Part shown: one piece after another, positions 8,516-16,703 of the stretch | Numbering within the stretch: position 1 is the first letter of the stretch | Layout: each line of letters begins with the position of its first letter | NCBI GenBank assembly: GCA_963736525.1 | Contig: CAVTPF010000018.1 | Location: forward strand, 62,001 to 126,000 | DNA length: 64,000 nt | Direction: 5' to 3' | From: Bog-473 sp963736525 | GTDB lineage: Bacteria > Actinomycetota > Acidimicrobiia > Acidimicrobiales > RAAP-2 | Translations under genes and position numbers: made by a program | The notes under the pieces: generated by a model | Told to the model about the DNA's origin: nothing | What the model saw: only the letters and a program-made list of their open reading frames with translations | Databases searched by the model: none

Positions 8516-8884
8516 GTCACTCCTCTCTGGTGGGCCGCGGCAGGAGCCGCGTGGCCGTGGGCGCACTCCGCCGTACCCGGGCCGGAGGTTCGGCACACGG
8601 GCTGGGTGGGGGCGGAGGATAGGCGCGCCACAAAGTGTGTTATCGGCACCCGCGCCGTCGTTCTTGAATGGCGCGCCCCCTCGCTGGCCCGCTGACGAGT
8701 GCAGCCGTCGTGTGATCGGGTGGCCTGCAGCGGGGGTGGCGGGACGGCCTCCGCGCCAGGGCCGCACGCGCCGCTACCGCTGCGACCAGGGCGCTGAGCG
8801 TCGGCACCATGAAGCCCCTTTGCACACCGTGCCGCCTACCATGTTCTCGGTGAACGGGACGTCCGCGAAGCGGTTGGCGCGCTG
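8516..8884. other. 369-base divergent intergenic region with leader features
   Basis: Separates the secreted repeat protein (minus) from the PBP gene (plus). On the minus strand TTCAAG and GATAAC, 18 bases apart around 8639-8668, could serve the secreted protein. On the plus strand TACCAT at 8837-8842 precedes a short frame that ends over the PBP start codon. No other gene is convincing; one minus frame at 8640-8825 is Arg-rich and was not accepted. Confidence 0.45.
8837..8842 (+). promoter_or_regulatory. -10 box upstream of the PBP gene
   Basis: TACCAT fits the TANNNT pattern. Seven bases later a GTG at 8850 opens an 11-codon frame whose TGA overlaps the ATG of the PBP gene at 8885. The promoter call is tentative. 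Confidence 0.35.
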
Positions 8885-10459
8885 ATGGGGCGGCGCATCA
8901 GGTGGCTCGGCGTCATCATGGTGGCCTGCCTGGGCCTCGTGGTGGCCCAACTGGTCAACATCCAGCTGGTGAAGGCCAAGCAGTTGCAGACGTCACCGAA
9001 CAACCCGCGCGTCGCCTCGCAGCGGTTCGACAACCCGCGGGGGACGATCTATGCGGCGGACGGGACGGTGCTGGCGCAGTCGGTCCCGACGCCGGCGGGG
9101 ACAAACCGTGCGGACTACCCGTTTGACTACGTGCGCCAGTACCCCCAGGGTCCGCTCTACGCGGGCATCACCGGCTACGACTCGCCCCTCTACTACGGCA
9201 CCTCGGGCATAGAGGAGCAGTACGACTCGGACCTGAGCGCGCATCAACAGGCGCCCCAGACGCTGAGCCAGCTCCTCTTCCGGGAGAAGATGCCCCAGAC
9301 GACCGACGACGTGACGCTGACCGTCGATCCCACCCTGCAGACTGCCGCCTGGGACGCGCTGACCACGCTCCCCCCCGGCGCCAATAAGGACGGGGCGGTG
9401 GTCGTCCTCAACCCGAAGACGGGGGCCGTGCTGGCGATGGTCTCGAATCCCACCTTCGACCCCAACCCTCTGGTCAGCCCGTCACTGTCGGTCGAACAGC
9501 TCGCCTACTACAGCTACATCCAGAAGGACCACGAGGGGTACTACCCGCTGCGTCCGATCGCTACGCGTGAGTTCTTCTTCCCCGGGTCGACCATGAAGGT
9601 GGTGACGTCCACCGCGGCGTACAACCTCAAGCCCTCGTTGGCGGGGTTCAACTATCCCGTCCAGCAGTGCCAGACGTTCTCCGACTCGAACAAGCCACTG
9701 TGCGACGAGAGCGGTCCCTGCGGCGGGACGATGACCCAGATGCTGCCCTTCTCCTGTGACCCGGGCTACGGCGAGCTGGGTGTGCAGGAGGGCGTGTCGA
9801 CGCTGCGCCAGCAGGCCGAGCTGTTCGGCTTCACCGCGGTGCCCGGCATCGACCTCCCGGGAGTGATCGCCTCGCCCCTGCAGTCCCTGCCGGCCACCGC
9901 GCAGGCCCTTCAGGCCTACACGGCCATCGGGCAGGACACCGTGCAGGAGACCGCGCTGCAGAACGCCATGGTCGCCGCCGGCATCGCCAACGGCGGCGTG
10001 CTCATGACACCGCACCTGATGTCGTCCATCCACGACTCCCAGGGGGCGGAGGTGCAGACCTACACCCCGAAGCCGGTGGCGACGGTGGCCACGCCCCAGG
10101 CGGCCCAGGCGGTCACCTCCCTCATGGAGGGTGTGATCACCGACCCGAACGGCACCGCCGCCGGCGTGGGATTCCCGTCGTACCTGTGTGCCGCCGTCAA
10201 GACCGGGACGGCCCAGACGGGCGCGGCCCAAGGGGTCAACCACGACTGGATGATCGGCTTCGCCCCCGCCGACAACCCCCAGATCGCCGTGGCCGTCGTG
10301 GTGCCCGACCAGAACATCGCGTCCGACGGTGCGGGAGTGGCGGGACCGATCATGAAGGCGGTCATGGAGGCGGCGCTGCCGCAGGCGTCGGTGAGCCAGC
10401 CCTGCACCGTGACGGCGCCCCCTCTGTCGGACTTCACCTCGGCGGCCGGAGGGCACTGA
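8885..10459 (+). CDS. Penicillin-binding protein (PbpA/FtsI-type transpeptidase)
   Basis: 524 residues: one N-terminal membrane anchor (about residues 6-25), a short non-catalytic domain beginning NPRGTIYAADGTVLA, and a transpeptidase domain from about residue 155. Active-site motifs are STMK (Ser235, the acylated serine) and KTG at 439-441. The middle SxN motif reads SCD at 290-292, where SCN is usual, so Asn is replaced by Asp. It should cross-link peptidoglycan on the outer membrane face. The size fits mycobacterial PbpA (about 490), but no rodA/ftsW partner is adjacent. There is no Shine-Dalgarno sequence before ATG 8885; translation may be coupled to a short upstream frame. Confidence 0.88.
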   Translation: MGRRIRWLGVIMVACLGLVVAQLVNIQLVKAKQLQTSPNNPRVASQRFDNPRGTIYAADGTVLAQSVPTPAGTNRADYPFDYVRQYPQGPLYAGITGYDSPLYYGTSGIEEQYDSDLSAHQQAPQTLSQLLFREKMPQTTDDVTLTVDPTLQTAAWDALTTLPPGANKDGAVVVLNPKTGAVLAMVSNPTFDPNPLVSPSLSVEQLAYYSYIQKDHEGYYPLRPIATREFFFPGSTMKVVTSTAAYNLKPSLAGFNYPVQQCQTFSDSNKPLCDESGPCGGTMTQMLPFSCDPGYGELGVQEGVSTLRQQAELFGFTAVPGIDLPGVIASPLQSLPATAQALQAYTAIGQDTVQETALQNAMVAAGIANGGVLMTPHLMSSIHDSQGAEVQTYTPKPVATVATPQAAQAVTSLMEGVITDPNGTAAGVGFPSYLCAAVKTGTAQTGAAQGVNHDWMIGFAPADNPQIAVAVVVPDQNIASDGAGVAGPIMKAVMEAALPQASVSQPCTVTAPPLSDFTSAAGGH

Positions 10460-10492
10460 GCGCGCCCGTGCGGCGCCGGCCGTGGCGGCGTG

Positions 10493-10521
10493 TAGTGTAT
10501 CTGCGTGCCTACGCAGATACA
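10493..10521 (+). promoter_or_regulatory. ArsR-type operator overlapping -10 box and start codon
   Basis: Arms TGTATCTGCGT (10496-10506) and ACGCAGATACA (10511-10521) are perfect 11-base inverted repeats around the spacer GCCT. The likely -10 box TAGTGT is at 10493-10498, and six bases later comes the GTG start at 10505, so the operator covers the transcription start of a leaderless mRNA. A dimeric ArsR/SmtB repressor bound here would block RNA polymerase directly. Its position ahead of the arsR-CDF pair points to autoregulation. Confidence 0.75.
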
Positions 10522-10825
10522 TGAGAGCCCGGCCCGGGAGGATTTCCGGTCCGCGGTCGGGATGCTCAAGCTCCTCGGCGACGAGACGCGATTGCGGGTC
10601 ATCTGGGCGCTGCTGGCCGGTGAGCACTCCGTGAACGAGCTGGCCGAGATCGTCGGCGCCCAGCCGGCGGCGGTGTCGCAGCATCTCGCCAAGTTGCGCC
10701 TGGCTCGGCTGGTGCGGAGCCGGCGTGAGGGGACGCGCATCTATTACGTGCTCGACGACGCGCACGTGCGCCGCCTGGTCGAGGAAGTGCTGACCCACGC
10801 CGATCACGTGACTGCGCATGGGTGA
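10505..10825 (+). CDS. ArsR/SmtB-family metal-responsive repressor
   Basis: 106 residues with a winged-helix fold: MLKLLGDETRLRVIWALL (helix pair), NELAEIVGAQPAAVSQHLAKLRLARLV (recognition helix, typical SQHLAxLR) and EGTRIYYVL (wing). There is no Cys-rich metal-binding loop; candidate ligands are the C-terminal DDAHVRR...THADHVTAH, a D/H set like the alpha-5 site of Zn/Co sensors, which fits Zn, Co or Ni better than As. The GTG start lies inside a perfect 26-base palindrome. It overlaps the downstream CDF exporter gene by eight bases, so it is most likely the repressor of its own exporter operon. Confidence 0.9.
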   Translation: MPTQIHESPAREDFRSAVGMLKLLGDETRLRVIWALLAGEHSVNELAEIVGAQPAAVSQHLAKLRLARLVRSRREGTRIYYVLDDAHVRRLVEEVLTHADHVTAHG

Positions 10826-11738
10826 GCGGCACGACCACGGGCACGGCCACTCGTCGGTGGAGACGGACCGGCGCTCCCTGAGCATCGCGCTCGCGCTGCT
10901 CGTCGGCTTCATGGCCTTCGAGGTGGGCGCGGCGGTCGCCTCCAACTCGCTGGCGCTGCTGGCCGACGCCGGCCACATGCTGGTGGACGTCGGCGCCATC
11001 GCCGGGTCCCTCCTCGCCATCCGCCTGGCCGCCCGCCCCGAGACCGGGTCGCACACCTACGGCTTGAAGCGGGCGGAGATCCTCGCCGCGGCGACGAACG
11101 GCGTGGCGTTGCTCATCGTGTCGGCGCTCGTGACCTACGACGCCATCGTCCGGCTCGTACACCCCTCCCACGTCGACGGTGCGGTGCTGATCGTCGTCGC
11201 CGCGGTCGGGGTCGCCGTGAACCTCGTCGCGACGTTGACGATGGCCAGGGCGAACCGGCGCTCGCTGAACGTGGAGGGAGCCTACCGGCACATCCTCACC
11301 GACCTCTACGGGTTCGCCGGCACGCTCGTCGCCGGCGTCGTCATCGTCGCGTGGGGGTTCGACCGCGCCGACGCCATTGCCTCCCTCGTGGTCGTCGTGC
11401 TCATGCTGAAGGCGGCGACCGAGCTGCTACGCCCGGCGTTGCACATCTTGCTGGAGGCGACGCCGGAAGACATCGACCTGGAAGAGGTGCGCCGGCACAT
11501 TCTGGAGCTGCCCGAGGTGCAGTCGGTCCACGACCTGCACGCCTGGACCTTGACCTCGTCGCTGCCCATCCTCACGGCGCACGTCGTCGTCACGGACGAG
11601 TGCTTCAACACCGGCGAGGCGGGACGCGTACTCGACCACCTGCAGGACTGCTTGGCGGGGCACTTCGACGTGGCGCACTCGACGCTGCAGTTCGAGTCGG
11701 CAGGGCACATCGAGCACGAGTTGGGGGGGCACCCCTAG
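10818..11738 (+). CDS. Cation diffusion facilitator (Zn/Co/Ni efflux, CzcD-type)
   Basis: 306 residues. A His-rich N-terminus (ERHDHGHGHS) is followed by six membrane segments. TM2 has LLADAGHMLVD and TM5 has HILTDLYGFAG, the paired H/D metal site of CDF transporters, where HD-type sites are selective for Zn/Co over Mn. The cytoplasmic C-terminal domain follows (EVQSVHDLHAWTLTSSLPILTAHVVV). It should exchange divalent metal for protons across the inner membrane. It is translationally coupled to the ArsR gene. It meets the convergent methyltransferase gene at a shared CTAG, so the two stop codons overlap on opposite strands. Confidence 0.92.
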   Translation: MGERHDHGHGHSSVETDRRSLSIALALLVGFMAFEVGAAVASNSLALLADAGHMLVDVGAIAGSLLAIRLAARPETGSHTYGLKRAEILAAATNGVALLIVSALVTYDAIVRLVHPSHVDGAVLIVVAAVGVAVNLVATLTMARANRRSLNVEGAYRHILTDLYGFAGTLVAGVVIVAWGFDRADAIASLVVVVLMLKAATELLRPALHILLEATPEDIDLEEVRRHILELPEVQSVHDLHAWTLTSSLPILTAHVVVTDECFNTGEAGRVLDHLQDCLAGHFDVAHSTLQFESAGHIEHELGGHP

Positions 11739-13021
11739 GCCGACGCGGGCGGGTCGAGGGCGGCCACGAGCTCCACGTGCTCGGTCATGGGGAAGATGTC
11801 GAAGGCGCGCAGGTCGGCCACGCGCCAGCGCGCGTCCACCAGGACCCGGATGTCGCGGCCGAACGACGCGGGGTCGCAGGACACGTAGATCAGCCGGCGG
11901 ACGGTCGGGGCGTGCGCGGCCAGGGCCGCCATGACCGCGGTGCCCGCCCCTTCCCGGGCCGGGTCGAGCACGACGAGGTCGGGACGCCCGACCTGGGTCA
12001 GGACGAGCTGCGGGGTCACCTCTGCCTGCCGCACGCCCAGGTTGGCGGCGTGGGCACCGTTGTGGCGGGCGTCGCGGCAGGCGCGGGCGTCCCGCTCCAC
12101 GGCCAGGACGCGGCCCGCCGGGCCCGTGGCCTCGGCCAGCGGAACGCAGAACAAGCCGGCGCCGGCGTAGAGGTCGACCACAGACGCGCCGTTGCAGTTG
12201 CCCGCCATGGCGAGGACAGCGCCCAGCAGCGCGGCCGCGGCGCCGGTGTGGACCTGCCAGAAGACCCCGGCCGAGACGCGGTAGGTGCGCCCGCGCACCA
12301 CGGCGTGCACGGCACCGGGCGGCCGGACCACGGCGGCCCGCACGACCAGTCCGGCGTCGACAGCGACCTCGGGGAGCCGTGGCCTGCCCCTCCCCCGCGG
12401 GGAGACGGCGACGAGCGCGTCGCCCGGCTGGCTGCCCGTCACGATCTCGATCTGCGCCGCGCCCGGCCAGGCCACACCCAGCGCAGCGGTCGCGGCGACG
12501 GCCGGGCTGGCGATGGGGCAGGCGTTGACGTGCTCGATGGCGTGCGAGCGGTGCTGCCGGAAACCGACCGCGCCGTCCCCGTCGACCGCGGCGCGCACCC
12601 GGCTGCGCCAGCCGAGTCCGTCGACGTCACCCTCCACTGGCTCGACCTCGACCGCACGGCCCACGCCGGCCAGACGCGCCAGCTGCTCGGCGATACGGAG
12701 GGCCTTGAGGCGGCGTTGCGCCCCCAGTGCCACGTGCTGGAAGTCGCAGCCGCCGCAGCGACCGGGGCCGGCGTGTGGGCACGGTGGGGGGACACGGTCG
12801 GGGGAGGGGCGGAGGATGTCGACGGCGTCGGCCCGCAGGAAGGAGGTCGTCGTGGCGGTGACCCGGGCGCGCACCCGCTCGCCTGGGAGGGAGTGGCGCA
12901 CGAAGACGACCCGGCCGTCGGGCGCACGGGCGACGCAACCGCCGCCGCCGGCGAGGGCGCCGATCTCGAGGTCGAGCAGTCCCGGGTCGCCCGGGTCCCC
13001 AGCGTCATCCGGCGTTGACAT
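11735..13021 (-). CDS. TRAM-domain RNA (uracil-5-)methyltransferase of the RumA/TrmA family
   Basis: 428 residues from ATG 13021. Order: TRAM-like RNA-binding domain (residues about 10-65, DLEIGALAGGGGCVAR...GERVRARV); Fe-S motif CPHAGPGRCGGCDFQH with a fourth Cys at NACPIASP, the [4Fe-4S] ligand set of RlmD/RumA; SAM-binding DLYAGAGLFCVPLA; LDPAREG; and the catalytic YVSCDPASFGRD, whose Cys attacks uracil C6. It methylates U to m5U in rRNA or tRNA; the precise target is unknown. A TACGCT box eight bases upstream with no Shine-Dalgarno sequence suggests a near-leaderless mRNA. Confidence 0.88.
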   Translation of the reverse strand: MSTPDDAGDPGDPGLLDLEIGALAGGGGCVARAPDGRVVFVRHSLPGERVRARVTATTTSFLRADAVDILRPSPDRVPPPCPHAGPGRCGGCDFQHVALGAQRRLKALRIAEQLARLAGVGRAVEVEPVEGDVDGLGWRSRVRAAVDGDGAVGFRQHRSHAIEHVNACPIASPAVAATAALGVAWPGAAQIEIVTGSQPGDALVAVSPRGRGRPRLPEVAVDAGLVVRAAVVRPPGAVHAVVRGRTYRVSAGVFWQVHTGAAAALLGAVLAMAGNCNGASVVDLYAGAGLFCVPLAEATGPAGRVLAVERDARACRDARHNGAHAANLGVRQAEVTPQLVLTQVGRPDLVVLDPAREGAGTAVMAALAAHAPTVRRLIYVSCDPASFGRDIRVLVDARWRVADLRAFDIFPMTEHVELVAALDPPASA

Positions 13022-13029
13022 GGCAGGTG

Positions 13030-13035
13030 AGCGTA
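13030..13035 (-). promoter_or_regulatory. -10 box for the RNA methyltransferase gene
   Basis: TACGCT on the minus strand (TANNNT), eight bases before ATG 13021, with no ribosome site between them. Confidence 0.4.
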
Positions 13036-13132
13036 GGACGGCGAAGTTGGCCAAGATTCCCGGCACGGGGTGTCGATCCGGGCGGTCCCCGATCGTCGTA
13101 GGAGCGAGACCAACCCCGAAACAGGAGGACCA

Positions 13133-13626
13133 ATGCAATATCTATTGATGATCGCCGTCGACGAGAGCGCCGGCCCGAGGACGCGGCCGCGATCCTCGAG
13201 GGGCGGCGGCTGTTGCACGCAGCAGCTCGGCTCGAGCGTCCCCGGCCCTTCCAGGTGCAGGCTGCCATCGCCGACCGCCACGTCCGCGACGGCGGGGCGA
13301 CGGACTGGCACGAGATCGCGACCCTCTACGACGTGCTGTTCGAGATGACGCCGTCAGCCGTCATCGAGTTGAACCGGGCCGTGGCCGTCTCCATGTGCGA
13401 GGGGCCCGAGGCAGGGTTGGCGCTGCTCGACCGCATCGCTCCGGACGGCGAGCTGCGCGACTACCACCTGCTCCCGGCGGCCCGCGGCGACATGTTGCGC
13501 CGCCTCGGCCGCCGGGCGGAGGCGGCCGAGGCCTACCGCCGGGCGCATGACCTGGCGGGCACGGACGCCGAGCGCCGTTACTTGGATCGGCGGGTGCGCG
13601 AAGTGTCCGTGGGATCCCGGGTTTGA
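13133..13626 (+). pseudogene. Remnant: YCII-protein start joined out of frame to the C-terminus of an ECF sigma factor
   Basis: A strong ribosome site (AGGAGG, four bases before ATG 13133) opens MQYLLMIAVDE, the usual beginning of YCII/DGPF-family proteins, but after about a dozen codons the homology stops. From about 13180, in a frame shifted by +2, the sequence reads AAAILEGRRLLHAAARL, FQVQAAIADRHV, DWHEIATLYDVL, AVIELNRAVAVSM and YHLLPAARGDMLRRLG: the C-terminal domain of ECF sigma factors of the group encoded next to YCII genes. The end of the YCII gene and the sigma-2/sigma-4 regions are missing, so a deletion of roughly a kilobase probably joined the two genes. Confidence 0.75.
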
Positions 13627-13628
13627 CA

Positions 13629-13657
13629 GGCGAGAGCGCCGTTGCAATCGTCTCGCC
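13629..13657 (+). terminator. Possible hairpin after the sigma-factor remnant
   Basis: GGCGAGA and TCTCGCC form a seven-base stem with a 15-base loop right after the TGA at 13626. There is no T tract, so termination is only a guess. Confidence 0.25.
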
Positions 13658-13715
13658 CGGACCGGCCGCCCGTGGCGGCATGGGCGCGCACGAGAACCGA
13701 GAGGACGGCTGAACC

Positions 13716-14618
13716 ATGTTGCAGGACAGAGTGGCGATCATCACCGGGGGCGGGCGGGGCATCGGCCGCGAGCACGCGCTGCTGTTCGCATCGCTGGGCG
13801 CGAGGGTCGTCGTCAACGACCTGGGTGGCGCCGTCGACGGTTCGGGGGCGGACGTCTCCGCCGCCCAGTCGGTGGTCGACGAGATCACAGCCGCCGGCGG
13901 CCAGGCGGTGGCCAACACGGACAGCGTCAGCTCCTTCGAGGGCGCCAAGGCGATGGTCGACCAGGCCGTGTCCACTTTCGGGGATCTCCACGTCGTAGTC
14001 AACAACGCAGGGATCCTGCGGGACCGCATGCTCGTGTCCATGAGCGAACAGGAGTTCGACGACGTCATCGCGGTCCACCTGAAGGGCACCTTCAACATGA
14101 CGCGCCATGCCGCCGGGTATTGGCGAGAGGTCGCGAAGGAGGGGACGACCATCGACCGTGCCGTCGTCAACACCAGCTCGGGTGCCGGACTGCACGGCAA
14201 CGTCGGCCAGACCAACTACTCGGCGGCCAAGGCAGGCATCGCGGCCATGACGGTGGTGAACGCCATGGAGCTGAGCCGCTACGGCGTCCGGGCCAATTGC
14301 ATCGCTCCCGTGGCCCGCACGCGGCTGACGCTGCAGACCCCGGGCATGGGTGAGTCGATGCAGCAACACGTCTTCGATCCCGAATGCGTGTCCCCGCTGG
14401 TCGCCGTGCTGGCCGCCGAGACCTGCCCCTTCAACGGGCAGGTGTTCAGCGTGTACGGCGGGTCGGTGGGCATTTACGCAGGGTGGTCGATCGCCGACTC
14501 GGTGGAGAGCGACGACCGTTGGACCCCCGAGACGCTGGCGGCAGCCATGGACAAGCTGCCTCGCACGGTCGAGGTCAACAGCCAGATGGCGCAGCTCGTC
14601 AAGCACATGGGTGGCTGA
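13716..14618 (+). CDS. Short-chain dehydrogenase/reductase (hydroxyacyl-CoA dehydrogenase-like)
   Basis: A 300-residue SDR. NAD(P) binding: TGGGRGIGREHA near residue 10 and NDLGGAVDGSG near 35, the latter typical of the longer SDR group related to the dehydrogenase part of the peroxisomal multifunctional enzyme. NNAGILRD near 95, catalytic Ser in NTSSGAGL, and YSAAKAG with the catalytic Tyr and Lys near 168-172. The C-terminal tail after 250 is longer than in FabG. It probably oxidises a 3-hydroxyacyl-CoA or a cyclic alcohol. It lies 99 bases before a Baeyer-Villiger monooxygenase gene, fitting ring-compound catabolism. Confidence 0.85.
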   Translation: MLQDRVAIITGGGRGIGREHALLFASLGARVVVNDLGGAVDGSGADVSAAQSVVDEITAAGGQAVANTDSVSSFEGAKAMVDQAVSTFGDLHVVVNNAGILRDRMLVSMSEQEFDDVIAVHLKGTFNMTRHAAGYWREVAKEGTTIDRAVVNTSSGAGLHGNVGQTNYSAAKAGIAAMTVVNAMELSRYGVRANCIAPVARTRLTLQTPGMGESMQQHVFDPECVSPLVAVLAAETCPFNGQVFSVYGGSVGIYAGWSIADSVESDDRWTPETLAAAMDKLPRTVEVNSQMAQLVKHMGG

Positions 14619-14717
14619 CGACCGGGGTCCCGATCGTCGGTGGCGGCGGCGGCACGATGCCGGTACGTAGGCTGCGTGGGATGAGCAGACGAGCGTTGCC
14701 GTGAAGGGGCGACAGGC

Positions 14718-16649
14718 GTGAGCGACGCGGCCACGGTCGACCCGGCCACGATCGACGCGGCCACGGTCGACCCGGCCACGATCGACGCGGCCTTTGCCGC
14801 GGCCGAGGTGCACCCGCTGCTGTGCGCGGTGGCGCACCGGACCGGGGACCTGTCGATCCTGCGCGAGGAGTTCGCACCCGACCAGGAGCAGCTCCTGGTC
14901 CCGGGCCACGGCCTGACGCCCGAACAGGCGGAAGCGGCGCGTCGGCTGGCCGCCGCGACCCTGCATGCCCACGCGGCCCGAGGCGCCCCCGACCACGTGC
15001 TCGACGGCGACGAACTGCGGCGGGTCTACGGCTTCCTGGTGGGTGGCGCCGCCGCGACCGAGCGCTGGGAGTGCTTCCTGACCGAGGAGCTGGCACTCGA
15101 AGGGAGCGACCCCCGGGCGCCGACGTGGCGCCTGGAGGATGTCGGGGGCACCTTCCGCTGCGCCGTGGTCGGGGCCGGGGCCTCCGGCCTGGCTGCGGCG
15201 CACCGCCTCCGCCAGGCGGGCGTGGAGGTCACGGTGTTCGAGAAGAACCCCGACGTGGGCGGCACCTGGCTCGAGAACGTGTACCCGGGCTGCCGGGTCG
15301 ACGTGCCCAACCAGCTCTACAGCTTCTCGTTCGCCCAGACCAACGACTGGTCCTCACGCTTCTCGTCGCAGCCCGACCTCCTGGCCTATCTGCAGACGAC
15401 GGCCAAGGAGCTCGGGCTGAGCGAGTGCATCCGCTTCTCCTCCGAGGTGACCGAGGCCCGCTTCGAGGAGGCGGGGGAGTGGTCCCTGACGGTGCGTTCC
15501 GGAGACGGCACCGAGCGCACCGAGGCGTACGACGGGGTCGTCTGCGCCGTCGGGCAGCTCAATCGCCCCTCGTTCCCGCGCATCGCCGGCCGGGAGAGCT
15601 TCGCCGGCCCCTCCTTCCACTCCGCGGCCTGGAACGACTCGGTGGAGCTGGCCGGTCGGCGCGTCGCCGTGATCGGGACGGGGGCCAGCGCGGCGCAGTT
15701 CGTCCCGTGCCTGGCCGAGAAGGTGGGCCACCTCGACGTCTACCAGCGCACCCCGCCCTGGCTGCTCCCGACGGACAACTACGGCAAGCCCTTCCCGCCC
15801 GCGTTCCACGACCTGCTGGCGCTGTTGCCCAACTACGGGCGCTGGGACCGGCTGTGGCAGTTCTGGATCATGCATGAGGCCATGCTCCCCGCCGCCCGCG
15901 TCGACCCGGACTGGGACGAGCACACCGAGTCCGTGAGCGCGGCCAACGACTTCGTGCGCTCCCTGCTGATCGACGTCCTGCGGGCGCAGGTGGAGGACGA
16001 CGAGCTCTTCGAGAAGATGGTGCCGCATTTCCCTCCGTTTTCGAAGCGAGCCCTCCGGGACGACGGGCGTTGGGCGGCCGCGCTCTCGCGCCCCGACGTC
16101 GACCTCGTGACCACGCCGATCGCCGCCATCACGGCCCGGGGCGTGCGGACCGCGGACGGCGAGGAGCACCCGGCGGACGTGCTCATCTACGGGACGGGGT
16201 TCAGCGCGTCGGACTTCGTGGCGCCTATGCGTGTCTTCGGGTCCGGCGGTCGGGAGCTCAACGAGGAATGGGGCGGCGACGCCCGTGCCTTCCTCGGCAT
16301 CACCGTGCCGGAGTTCCCCAACTTCTTCATGCTGTACGGGCCGAACACGAACCTGGTCATCAACGGCAGCATCCTGATCATGGTCGAGTGCCAGGTGCGC
16401 TACGTCGTGGAGGCGATCGGCCGCATGCTGCGTGCCGGCCACCGGACCATGTCGTGCCGGCGCGACGTGCACGAGCGCTACGGACGCGAGATGGAGGAGG
16501 GCAACGCCGGCATGGTGTGGGGGGTGGCCGACGTGCCCACGTGGTACCGCAACGCGCACGGGCGGGTGACCCAGAACTGGCCGTTCGACCTCCACGCCTA
16601 CTGGTCTCGCACGCTGGAGCCCGACCTGGCCGACTACGAGCTGGCCTGA
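14718..16649 (+). CDS. Flavin-containing Baeyer-Villiger-type monooxygenase
   Basis: 643 residues. An N-terminal extension of about 145 residues precedes the FAD-binding VVGAGASGLAAAHRLRQAG (near 150). The signature FxGxxxHxxxW is present as FAGPSFHSAAW (about 295-305), followed by the NADPH-binding VAVIGTGASAAQ (about 315) and the C-terminal MLYGPNTNLV. It should insert oxygen next to a ketone to give an ester or lactone using NADPH and O2. The extreme N-terminus contains a perfect duplicated decapeptide. The SDR upstream could supply its ketone and the esterase downstream could open its product; that pathway is inference. The substrate is not known. Confidence 0.87.
   Translation: MSDAATVDPATIDAATVDPATIDAAFAAAEVHPLLCAVAHRTGDLSILREEFAPDQEQLLVPGHGLTPEQAEAARRLAAATLHAHAARGAPDHVLDGDELRRVYGFLVGGAAATERWECFLTEELALEGSDPRAPTWRLEDVGGTFRCAVVGAGASGLAAAHRLRQAGVEVTVFEKNPDVGGTWLENVYPGCRVDVPNQLYSFSFAQTNDWSSRFSSQPDLLAYLQTTAKELGLSECIRFSSEVTEARFEEAGEWSLTVRSGDGTERTEAYDGVVCAVGQLNRPSFPRIAGRESFAGPSFHSAAWNDSVELAGRRVAVIGTGASAAQFVPCLAEKVGHLDVYQRTPPWLLPTDNYGKPFPPAFHDLLALLPNYGRWDRLWQFWIMHEAMLPAARVDPDWDEHTESVSAANDFVRSLLIDVLRAQVEDDELFEKMVPHFPPFSKRALRDDGRWAAALSRPDVDLVTTPIAAITARGVRTADGEEHPADVLIYGTGFSASDFVAPMRVFGSGGRELNEEWGGDARAFLGITVPEFPNFFMLYGPNTNLVINGSILIMVECQVRYVVEAIGRMLRAGHRTMSCRRDVHERYGREMEEGNAGMVWGVADVPTWYRNAHGRVTQNWPFDLHAYWSRTLEPDLADYELA
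14724..14783 (+). repeat. Perfect 30-base tandem duplication in the monooxygenase N-terminus
   Basis: A 30-base unit encoding DAATVDPATI occurs twice back to back. Each unit is made of two similar 15-base halves (D-A-A-T-V and D-P-A-T-I). It lies just after the GTG start, outside the catalytic domains. Confidence 0.8.
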
Positions 16650-16703
16650 GCCGACCGCGACCCACCTCTGGCCGGAGCGCTCGGAGGTGCCAGGATTTCC
16701 GTC

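Noticed and set aside
8640..8825. 61-codon minus frame in the 8.5-8.9 kb gap
   Set aside because: Ala/Arg-rich mirror-type composition without a ribosome site; could be a tiny membrane peptide but support is too weak.
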